From positions 397,034 to 461,033 of the forward strand of contig NZ_BMKW01000002.1 of assembly GCF_014644535.1 (NCBI RefSeq): a stretch of DNA of 64,000 nucleotides, written 5' to 3'. Position numbers and translations under genes: made by a program. The DNA is from Neoroseomonas lacus. Lineage in GTDB: Bacteria; Pseudomonadota; Alphaproteobacteria; Acetobacterales; Acetobacteraceae. The notes under the pieces were generated by a model that was not told where the DNA came from, ran no database searches, and saw only the letters and a list, made by a program, of their open reading frames with translations. Below are positions 27,913 to 36,200 of this stretch, piece by piece (the stretch's first letter is position 1; each line of letters starts with the position of its first letter).

Positions 27913-29079
27913 ATGCGGCTGGACCGAACCTGCCTGCCTGCGGATATGGCGCGTGGCACCTTCGCCGCCCGCATCATGACGCCGGACGGGCCCTGCGTCG
28001 TCGGCCTGATCGGCGGCGCCGCCTTCGACATGACGCCCATGTGGGGCACCATGTCCCGCTGGATGGAGGCGGAGACGCCCACCGCCTGCATCCGCACCCG
28101 CGGCGTACCAATGGCGCTCGACCTCGACGCGCTGCTGGCCAATTCGGCGCATGACGCGCGCGACCCGGCCAAGCCCTGGCTGCTCGCGCCGATCGACCTG
28201 CAGGCGGTGAAGGCCGCCGGCGTCACCTATGTCCGCTCCATGCTGGAACGCGTCATCGAGGAGCGCTGCCGTGGCGATGCCTCGCTCGCCGCCGCTGTGC
28301 GGGTCGAGGTGCGCGAGATCATCGGCGATGACCTGGCCGCCCTGGTGCCCGGCAGCGCCGAGGCGATGCGCGTCAAGGCCGCGCTGGTCGAGAAGGGCTG
28401 GTGGAGCCAATACCTTGAAGTCGGCATTGGCCCGGATGCCGAGATCTTCACCAAATGCGCCCCGATGGCCGCGGTCGGCACCGGGTCGAAGGTCGGCGTC
28501 CACCCCAATTCGCAATGGTCCAACCCGGAACCCGAGGCGGTGATGGTGGTGAACAGCCGCGGCCGCATCCAGGGGGTGACGCTCGGCAATGACGTGAACC
28601 TGCGTGACGTGGAAGGGCGCAGCGCGCTGTTGCTGGGCCGGGCGAAGGACAACAACGCCTCGGCCGCCCTCGGGCCGATGATCCGCCTGTTCGATGAGGA
28701 GTTCACACTGGAGGATGTGCGCCAGGCCGAGATCACCCTGACCATCAGCGGACGCGACGGCTTCGCGCTTGATGAGCGCGGCGCGGTCGGCTCGATCAGC
28801 CGCGACCCCACCGACATCGTCGGGCAGATGATCGGTGCGCACCACCAATACCCGGATGGGGCGGTGCTGTATCTCGGCACGCCCTTCTCGCCGTCGAAGG
28901 ATCGCGGCGCGGCGGGGATGGGGTTCACCCACCAGGAAGGCGATGTGGTGCGGGTATCGTCGCCCCAGCTCGGCGCGCTGGTCAATGAGGTGGACCGGAC
29001 GGATGAATGCCCGCCCTGGGTGTTCGGGACCGGCGCTCTGTTTGCCTCGCTGACGCGGCGCGGGCTGCCTCGGGCGTGA
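27913..29079 (+). CDS. Fumarylacetoacetate hydrolase family protein
   Basis: A 388-residue member of the FAH superfamily. The C-terminal part carries the usual pattern of this family: YLEVGIGPDAEIFTKCAP, VGTGSKVGVHPNSQW, NPEPEAVMVVNSRG and GVTLGNDVNLRDVEGRS, with acidic residues that would hold a divalent metal. Members cleave or dehydrate 2-keto acids and 3-deoxy sugars; this longer type resembles the sugar-acid dehydratase branch, but the substrate is unknown. A GGGAGATGATC site lies upstream. It stands alone between the GH108-like gene and a repeat element. Confidence 0.8.
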   Translation: MRLDRTCLPADMARGTFAARIMTPDGPCVVGLIGGAAFDMTPMWGTMSRWMEAETPTACIRTRGVPMALDLDALLANSAHDARDPAKPWLLAPIDLQAVKAAGVTYVRSMLERVIEERCRGDASLAAAVRVEVREIIGDDLAALVPGSAEAMRVKAALVEKGWWSQYLEVGIGPDAEIFTKCAPMAAVGTGSKVGVHPNSQWSNPEPEAVMVVNSRGRIQGVTLGNDVNLRDVEGRSALLLGRAKDNNASAALGPMIRLFDEEFTLEDVRQAEITLTISGRDGFALDERGAVGSISRDPTDIVGQMIGAHHQYPDGAVLYLGTPFSPSKDRGAAGMGFTHQEGDVVRVSSPQLGALVNEVDRTDECPPWVFGTGALFASLTRRGLPRA

Positions 29080-29091
29080 CGGGCGGGACAG

Positions 29092-29361
29092 CGGAGAGGG
29101 GCGTCGCCTCTCTCCGGACCTCACCCCACCAAAGGCCGGGGGGCCTTTGGAAGCCGATACCTGGTGCCGGGCAGAGCAGGCAGCACACGTTGCAGGGGCA
29201 TCAGCCCTGCCCGCTGCCTGGCGATCTTCCTGGCGCCACGCAGGGATCGTCCTCCGCCATGCTGGCCAGCCCGGCGCGCCCATCGCCCATTCAAGGTGTC
29301 CAGAGGCCCTTAGGCCTTTGGCGGGGTGAGGTTTGGAGAGCGGCGGAGCCCCTCTCCAACG
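29092..29361. repeat. Intergenic repeat element, copy 2 (best-preserved ends)
   Basis: The left end (29092-29152) reads GGAGAGGGGCGTCGCCTC, then ACCTCACCCCACCAAAGG and GGGGGGCCTTTGG. The right end (about 29302-29361) reads AGAGGCCCTTAGGCCTTTGG, CGGGGTGAGGTTTGGAGAG, then GGAGCCCCTCTCC. The right end is an imperfect inverted copy of the left over about 58 bases. Each end also folds on itself. The roughly 150-base centre is unlike those of the other copies. The element ends 20 bases before the ATG of the next gene and so supplies its leader. Confidence 0.8.
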
Positions 29362-29380
29362 GTTGCACGGCGCCACCCCC

Positions 29381-30133
29381 ATGAAGGAGCAGACCGGCAC
29401 CCTCGACCGCGGCGACGGCATCCACCTCGCCTGGCGCCGCATCGCGGGCCGGGGCACCGGCGTCGTCTTCCTCGGCGGCTTCAATTCCGACATGGCCGGC
29501 AGCAAGGCGGAATTCCTCGCCGGCTGGTGCGAGGCGCGTGGCACGCCCTTCCTGCGCTTCGACTATTCCGGTCACGGCACCTCAGAAGGGCGCTTCGTGG
29601 ATGGCACCGTCGGTCGCTGGGCGGAGGACGCCGCCTGTGTGCTCGACGCCCTGGCGCCGGGACCGCAGGTGCTGGTGGGGTCGTCCATGGGCGGCTGGAT
29701 TGCGCTGCTGTTGGCGCGACACCGCCCACCCCGGGCGCTGGTCGGCATCGCCCCGGCGCCGGATTTCACCGAAGACCTGATGTGGGCCGACTTCACGCCC
29801 GAGATTCGCGCGACCATCGAGCGCGAAGGCGTCTGGCACCGCCCGAGCGAGTATGGCGCCCCCTACCCCATCACCCGCGCGCTGATCGAGGATGGCCGCA
29901 ACCACGTGTTGCTGCGCGCCCCGTTGGCGGTCGACGTGCCGGTGCGCATCCTGCAAGGCCAGCGCGACGCGGATGTGCCCTGGCGCCACGCCCTGCGCAT
30001 CGGCGAGGCGCTGACCGGCGAGGATGTCCGCATCCATCTGGTCAAGGATGGCGACCATCGGCTGTCGCGGCCGCAGGACCTGGCGCTATTGGGCGAGACC
30101 CTCGCGCCGCTCCTGCTCCAGGATGGCCGCTAG
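29381..30133 (+). CDS. Alpha/beta hydrolase
   Basis: A 250-residue serine hydrolase: VVFLGGFNSDMAGSKAEFL (oxyanion region), FDYSGHGTSEG, nucleophile elbow VLVGSSMGGWIA, an acidic residue in QGQRDADVPW and His in KDGDHRLSRP. This is the layout of small esterases/peptidase-like hydrolases. The start is placed at 29381 (MKEQTGTL); an in-frame extension upstream is entirely inside the repeat element and is not credible. No ribosome site is visible. Its last 48 bases overlap the end of the epimerase gene on the other strand. Confidence 0.8.
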   Translation: MKEQTGTLDRGDGIHLAWRRIAGRGTGVVFLGGFNSDMAGSKAEFLAGWCEARGTPFLRFDYSGHGTSEGRFVDGTVGRWAEDAACVLDALAPGPQVLVGSSMGGWIALLLARHRPPRALVGIAPAPDFTEDLMWADFTPEIRATIEREGVWHRPSEYGAPYPITRALIEDGRNHVLLRAPLAVDVPVRILQGQRDADVPWRHALRIGEALTGEDVRIHLVKDGDHRLSRPQDLALLGETLAPLLLQDGR

Positions 30134-30961
30134 GCCCTCGCGGTAGGTTGGATAACGCCAGGCAATACCGAGCGCCGTCTTGGTGGCGGCATTGGCGACG
30201 CGGCGATTCTCCGACCAGAAGGACAGTGCCATGGCGGACATCGTCGCGCGCACCGTCTCGAAGGGGATGCCCGGCGGTGGGGCAATGCCCAGCAGCCCGG
30301 CGGCGAATTCGATCACCTCGGCGCTCTCGGCCGCTTCGTCATCCACCAGATGCAGAACGCGCGGCACCCGCGCCCGGTCCTGCGCCATGGCGGCCAGCGC
30401 CGCCAGCGCGATGTCGTCGCGATGGATGCGCGAGAAAGCATGGCCAGGCTTGAGCACGCGCCGCGCCGCCCCTGCCCGCAGGTCATCGAGGGCCGAACGC
30501 CCCGGCCCGTAGATACCGCCAGCGCGCATCAGGTCGAGCGCGGCGCGGCCGTGGGTGGCGTCGCGCCAAGCCTGTTCCGCGGCGAGGCGGCGGAGGCTGC
30601 GCGGCTGGCCGGGGGCTGGCGGCGTCGCCTCATTTACCTCGGCACCGCCGCGATCGCCATAGACGCCGGTGGTGGAGACATAGCCGACCCAGCGCAGCGT
30701 GCCGGTGGCCAGCGCCGCCGCCAGCGCCGGCCCGTGGATGGCGAGGATCGGGTCGCCGGCCTCGCCCGGCGGCGCGGTGACCAGCAGGTGCGTGGCATCG
30801 CGAATCGCCTCCCCGGCGGCGGCGAAGGGGATCGCAAGGGCCCGCGCCGCCGGTGGCAGGGTGGCGGGGTCGCGTGCCGTCCCGCGCACCGCCAGGCCGG
30901 CCGCCTGTGCCTGCCGCGCCACCGCCAACCCCGAATAGCCAAGACCCAACACCAGAAGCAT
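30086..30961 (-). CDS. NAD(P)-dependent epimerase/dehydratase-like protein (YeeZ type)
   Basis: A 291-residue Rossmann protein beginning LLVLGLGYSGLAVARQAQ, with VSTTGVYGDRGG where extended SDRs have the catalytic Thr/Tyr region, then RAGGIYGPGRSALD. This is the short extended-SDR group sometimes annotated as YeeZ or ActC-like. Substrate unknown. The ATG at 30961 has GGGAGGCGG upstream. Convergent with the alpha/beta hydrolase (48-base overlap) and divergent from the TPR gene. Confidence 0.75.
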   Translation of the reverse strand: MLLVLGLGYSGLAVARQAQAAGLAVRGTARDPATLPPAARALAIPFAAAGEAIRDATHLLVTAPPGEAGDPILAIHGPALAAALATGTLRWVGYVSTTGVYGDRGGAEVNEATPPAPGQPRSLRRLAAEQAWRDATHGRAALDLMRAGGIYGPGRSALDDLRAGAARRVLKPGHAFSRIHRDDIALAALAAMAQDRARVPRVLHLVDDEAAESAEVIEFAAGLLGIAPPPGIPFETVRATMSAMALSFWSENRRVANAATKTALGIAWRYPTYREGLAAILEQERREGLAQ

Positions 30962-31019
30962 GGCCGCCTCCCACACAGCGATCTGGCACGGACCGGATCC
31001 GAACACTAGATTGACGACC

Positions 31020-31832
31020 ATGAAGCCCTTCCGCCTCCTTATGGCCGGGGCCGCGATGGTGATGCTCGCGGCGGGTGGTGGCGCGTGGTGGTGGTTGTCC
31101 GGGCCTGAGCAGGACGACATCCTGCCAACGCCGCCCGAACCGCCGCGTCTGGTGGATTCACCGGAATACGAACGCTGCCTGCAGATGCTGGATGACGACC
31201 CGGAAGGCGCGCGGACACTCTCCGACAACTGGGCCATGCAGGGCGGCGGCGAGGGCGCGGCGCATTGCGCGGCCTTGGCGATGCTGTCGTTGGGCGAGGC
31301 CGAGCGCGCCGCCGAGGCGTTGGAACGCATCGCCACGCGCAGCCAGGCGGGCATTGCCGCACGTGCGGCGGTGTTCGGCCAAGCCGGTACGGCGTGGATC
31401 GCCTCTGGGCGCCCGATGCGCGCCCATGCCGCCCTGACGCTGGCGCTGGCGCTGACGCCGGCCGACGCCGAATTGCTGACGGAGCGAGCGATGGCGTCGC
31501 TCGCCCTCGACCGTCCGGCAGATGCGCTGGCCGATGTTGATCAGGTTGTCGTTGTCGAGCCGTCATTGACCCAGGCCTGGATCGTCCGCGCCTCGGCGCT
31601 GCGGCGGATGGACCGGTTGCCTCCGGCCGCCGAGAGCGTGACGCGGGCGCTGCAGCTTGACGGGGACAATGTCGAGGCGCTGCTGGAACGTGGCATCATC
31701 CGCCAGGCGCAGGGCAATGCCGCTGGCGCACGGACGGATTGGGAACGGGTGATCGAGTTGGAGCCCGATGGGGCGACGGCGGACCTCGCCGCGCAGAACA
31801 TGGCGTTGATCGAGGCCGGCCCCGCGCAGTGA
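31020..31832 (+). CDS. Tetratricopeptide repeat protein, membrane-anchored
   Basis: A 270-residue protein with an N-terminal membrane anchor (LLMAGAAMVMLAAGGGAWWW), a Pro-rich linker and TPR-like helical pairs over the rest (ADAELLTERAMASLALDRPADAL; LTQAWIVRASALRRMDRLPPAA; VEALLERGIIRQAQGNAAGA). It is probably a periplasm-facing scaffold. Partner unknown. The start at 31020 (MKPFRLL) is preferred over one 20 codons earlier because it precedes the anchor directly. Confidence 0.75.
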   Translation: MKPFRLLMAGAAMVMLAAGGGAWWWLSGPEQDDILPTPPEPPRLVDSPEYERCLQMLDDDPEGARTLSDNWAMQGGGEGAAHCAALAMLSLGEAERAAEALERIATRSQAGIAARAAVFGQAGTAWIASGRPMRAHAALTLALALTPADAELLTERAMASLALDRPADALADVDQVVVVEPSLTQAWIVRASALRRMDRLPPAAESVTRALQLDGDNVEALLERGIIRQAQGNAAGARTDWERVIELEPDGATADLAAQNMALIEAGPAQ

Positions 31833-31883
31833 GGCGTGGCGCCTGAGGGCGAAAAAGGACTCAGCCGCCCGCCGTCGCAGCCC

Positions 31884-32552
31884 TCAGAAATCGAGATCCG
31901 CGTAATGCGCGGGCGGCGTCACGCCGCTGACGCGGTCGGTCAGCAGAGGGCGGAAGGAAGGGCGGGATTTCATCCGCGCATACCAATCCTTGGCGGCCTC
32001 GTTCAGCGACCAGTCAACGTCGCCGATGAAGTCGAGGGCGGAAAGATGTGCCGCCGCGGCAAGGTCCGCCAGCGTCAGCGAGGTGCCGGCCAGCCAGGGG
32101 CGGGTTTCCGCCAGCCAGCCGATATATTCGAGATGCGGGCGCAGATTGGCGTAGCCGGCACGGATCGCCGTGGCGTCCGGGTTGCCGCGCCCCATCACTC
32201 GCTTCATCTGCTTTTCGTACAGCAGGTTCATGCCGACCTCAGCGTGGAACTTGCCGTCGAACCAAGCCACCAGGCGACGCACCTCGACGCGTTCGGCCAG
32301 GGTACGGCCGAGCAGCGGCATGTCGGGGTAGGCTTCGTCCAGATATTCGCAGATCGCGGTCGAATCGGCGATGGTGAGGCCGTTGTCCTCCTGCAGCACG
32401 GGGACGGTGCAGGCAGGGTTCATGGCCAGGTAGTCGTCACGCCTTTCCCACACGCGCTCGACGCGCATGTCGAAGGGGATGCGCTTCTCGGCCAGGGCCA
32501 AACGCACCTTGCGGGAGAAGGGGGAGAGGGGAAGGTGGAACAGCAGCCTCAC
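31884..32552 (-). CDS. fzlA: Glutathione S-transferase-fold protein, probable FzlA
   Basis: A 222-residue GST-fold protein: N-terminal thioredoxin-like half (FHLPLSPFSRKVRLALAEK; PVLQEDNGLTIADSTAICEYL) and helical C-terminal half (GKFHAEVGMNLLYEK). The ending THPPAHYADLDF-like tail (residues PPAHYADLDF) and LAAAAHLSALDFIGDVDW match my memory of Caulobacter FzlA, which binds FtsZ and supports constriction rather than acting on glutathione. Function by family resemblance only; a plain GST is the alternative. No division genes are adjacent. Confidence 0.6.
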   Translation of the reverse strand: MRLLFHLPLSPFSRKVRLALAEKRIPFDMRVERVWERRDDYLAMNPACTVPVLQEDNGLTIADSTAICEYLDEAYPDMPLLGRTLAERVEVRRLVAWFDGKFHAEVGMNLLYEKQMKRVMGRGNPDATAIRAGYANLRPHLEYIGWLAETRPWLAGTSLTLADLAAAAHLSALDFIGDVDWSLNEAAKDWYARMKSRPSFRPLLTDRVSGVTPPAHYADLDF

Positions 32553-32626
32553 GATGGGCCGCTTATGCCACCCTGCCCGCCGCGGCGCAAAGGCCGCCGT
32601 TCAGCCGGGGTTTGGTGCCAGCGCGT

Positions 32627-33136
32627 TCAGATACGCCGGGCGCAGGCCAGGAAGGCGTCGGTCACTGCGCGGGTGCCGCGCAGATCCGCGCCCCAGGGTT
32701 CCACAGTCTCACCAGGGAAGATCACCTGCATGCGATTGCCGAGCGCGAAGGCGCGGACGAAATTGATGAAATTGTCGAAGGCGCCGCGGTAGGAGGCCTC
32801 GATCATGTCGGGCCGGTTGGTGCCGGTGTAGTGGAGTTCGGCACGCTGCCGGTCGATGCCGATGATGATCTGCCCTGTGACGCCGTCGCGAACCTGCCAA
32901 CTGCGGTCGCCTACCTGGACGAAGCCGTGCAACTCGGGACCCAACCGTTCGACCTTGATCCAGAGGAATCGGCCCTGGGAATTGGCTTCGGTCCCCATGC
33001 CGCAGAGCGGGCCGTTGGCGCTCTGCGCGAGATAAGCCACCCAGCCATTGACGGATGCGAGGTTACGGACCTCCTGCGCCTTGGCCGGCACGACCAGGGC
33101 CAGGGCGGCCACCAGGGCCAGGGTCAGACGGCGCAT
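32627..33136 (-). CDS. Secreted protein of unknown function
   Basis: A 169-residue protein with a clear Sec signal (LALVAALALVVPAKA, cleavage after Ala20) and a beta-rich mature domain with two cysteines (Cys45, Cys165) that could form a disulfide. Features include SWQVRDGVTGQIIIGID and EPWGADLRGTRAVTDAFLAC. It loosely recalls invasion-associated locus B-type periplasmic proteins, but I do not assign it. Divergent or independent of neighbours; it lies 126 bases downstream of gltB on the same strand. Confidence 0.65.
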   Translation of the reverse strand: MRRLTLALVAALALVVPAKAQEVRNLASVNGWVAYLAQSANGPLCGMGTEANSQGRFLWIKVERLGPELHGFVQVGDRSWQVRDGVTGQIIIGIDRQRAELHYTGTNRPDMIEASYRGAFDNFINFVRAFALGNRMQVIFPGETVEPWGADLRGTRAVTDAFLACARRI

Positions 33137-33261
33137 GGCTCTATTCCCTTCCTGCGACGCGCCGGACGCGCATCGGTCGGGGCAAGATTACCGCGCCGTC
33201 ATGGGAACGGAAGGTATCGCGACACCGCCCGGTGAAACGCTTCACCGGGCGGTGCTCAGGC

Positions 33262-36200
33262 TCACTCGGCGGCGACGGCCTCGGTCGCGGCCATCGGGAC
33301 CGGCAGGTACTTCAGGTATTCGCGCGGCACGACGTGCCAGAAGTGGCCGCGTTCCACCGCCCATTCGTTCAGCAGGCGGGCGGCGAAGCGACTGCCCGTC
33401 TCGGCGACATGCCGGGCGATCAGGTCGCACAGGACACCTTCCCAATGCGGATGGGCGAGGCGCGTCCAGACCAACGTCTCGGGGTTCACGCGCACGCCGA
33501 AATTGTCGTCGGCGTCATAGACGAAAGCTTGGCCGCCGGTGAATCCGGCGCCGAAATTGTCGCCGACCGCACCGAGGATCGCGACGGTGCCGCCCGTCAT
33601 GTATTCGCAGCCATTGGCACCGCAGCCTTCGACCACCGCGGTGGCGCCGGAATTGCGCACCGCGAAGCGCTCGCCAGCCTGGCCGGCGGCGAACAACTCA
33701 CCGGCCGTCGCGCCATACAGGCAGGTGTTGCCGATGATGGTGTTGTCATTCCACACCAGCGGTGAGGACGGCGCCGGCCGCACCACGATCGACGCGCCGG
33801 ACAATCCCTTGCCGACATAGTCATTGGCGTCGCCGAAGACTTCCAGCTTGAGCCCGCGTACGCCGAAGGCGCCGAGCGACTGGCCGGCCGAGCCACGCAG
33901 GCGAACATTCAAATGTCCGGGCTGCAGCCCGGACATGCCGAACTGCCGGGTGATGCGCGACGACACCTTGGTGCCGATCGCACGATGCGTGTTCCGGATG
34001 TTGTACTGCAACTGCATCTTCTCGCCGTGGCGGAACAGCGCCTCGGCGTCGCGGATCATCTCGGCATCCAGCGTCTCGGGCACCTCGTTGCGGCCCTCGA
34101 TCGTGCAGTAGGGCGCATGCGGGCCGGCATCGGCCTGCACCAGCAGCGGGTTGAGGTCGAGGTCGTCGAGGTCCTCCGACCCGCGGCTGACCTGATGCAG
34201 CAGATCCGTCCGGCCGATCACATCGGTCAGCTTGCGGAAGCCGAGCGCGGCGAGGATCTCACGCACATCCTCCGCCACGAAGGAGAACAGGTTGATGACC
34301 TTCTCCGGCGTGCCGGTGAACTTCTCGCGCAGCGCCTCATCCTGCACGCAGACGCCGACCGGGCAGGTGTTGGAATGGCACTGGCGCACCATGATGCAGC
34401 CCATCGCCACCAGCGAGGCGGTGCCGATGCCGAATTCCTCGGCGCCGAGCATCGCCGCGATCACCACGTCGCGCCCGGTCTTGAGACCGCCATCGGTGCG
34501 CAGCCGCACGCGGTGACGCAGCCGGTTGAGCTGCAGCACCTGGTGCGTCTCCGACAACCCCATCTCCCAGGGCAGGCCGGCATATTTGATGGAGGATTGC
34601 GGCGAGGCACCGGTGCCGCCGGAATGACCGGAGACGAGGATCGCATCTGCCTTCGCCTTGGCCACGCCGGCCGCGATGGTGCCAATGCCCGAGCGCGAGA
34701 CCAGCTTTACGCACACGCTCGCATCGGGGTTGATCTGCTTCAGATCATAGATGAGCTGGGCAAGATCCTCGATGGAGTAGATGTCATGATGCGGCGGCGG
34801 GGAGATCAGCATCACCCCCGGCGTCGAGTGCCGCAGCTTGGCGATCAGCCCGGTCACCTTGAAGCCGGGCAGCTGCCCGCCCTCGCCGGGCTTGGCACCC
34901 TGGGCAACCTTGATCTCGATCTCGCGGCAGTTGTTGAGGTATTCCGCGGTGACGCCGAAGCGGCCCGAGGCGATCTGCTTGATCGCGGAATTCGCGTTGT
35001 CGCCGTTCGAGCGCGGCTTGGCGCGCGACGGATCCTCGCCGCCCTCGCCGCTGTCCGAACGCGCGCCGATGCGGTTCATCGCGATCGACAGCGTCTCATG
35101 CGCTTCCGGCGACAGCGCGCCGAGCGAGATGCCCGGGGCGATCAGCCGCTTGCGGATTTCGGTGATGCTCTCGACTTCCTCGATCGCGACCGCGGTGCGG
35201 CCGTCCATGCGGAAATCCAGCAGGTCGCGCAGCGCCACCGGCGGCAGGCGCCGCACGGCCTCGGTATAGCGCTTGTAGGTCTGGTAGCTGTCGGTCTCGA
35301 CCGCCTTCTGCAGCGTGTGGATCAGGCTGCCGTCGAAGGCATGGACCTCGCCACGGCGGCGCAGCTTGTACAGCCCACCCACCGGCAGGGCGACGGCGCC
35401 GATCTGCCAGGCCTTGTCATGCAGCGCGAGGACACGCCGCGCGATGCCCGACAGGCCGATGCCCGAGATGCGCGAGGGCGTGCCGGGGAAGAATTCCGCC
35501 ACCAGCGCGCGCGACAGGCCGATCGCCTCGAAGTTCATGCCGCCGCGATAGGAGGACAACACGCCGATGCCCATCTTGGCCATGACTTTCAGCAGGCCCT
35601 TGTCCACCGCCTTCTTGTACTTGGTGACGGTATCGCCGAGGCCGACATTGCCGAACAGCCCGCGACGATGGCGGTCGGCGATGCTCTCCTGCGCCAGATA
35701 GGCGTTCACCGTGGTGGCGCCCGCGCCGATCAGCACGGCGAAGTAGTGCACATCCATGCATTCGCCGGCGCGGACGTTGAGCGAGGTGAAGGTGCGCAGC
35801 CCGTGCTTGATCAGATGCGTCTGCACGGCGCCGACGGCGAGGATCATCGGGATCGCCACCCGCTCGGCGGACTGGCCTTCATCGGTCAGAATGACGTGGG
35901 CGCAGCCGGAGCGCACGCCTTCCTCGGCCTCGCGCCGGATGCGTTCCATGGCGCGGCGCAGGCCGGTCTCGCCGTCGCTCACCGCCCAGGTGCAGTCCAC
36001 AGTGCAGACCGTGCTGCCCATGTAGCCGCGCATCGCCTCGAACTGCGCATTAGTCAGCACGGGGCTTTCCAGCATCAGCATCTCGAGCTGCGACGGGTCC
36101 TCGTCGAGGATGTTGCCGAGATTGCCGAGCCGCGTCCGCAGCGTCATCACCCGCGTCTCGCGCAGGCTGTCGATCGGCGGGTTGGTGACCTGGCTGAAGG

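Noticed and set aside
29333-29380. Sixteen-codon N-terminal extension of the alpha/beta hydrolase
   Set aside because: Encoded by the end of the repeat element and absent from the fold; the ATG at 29381 is kept.
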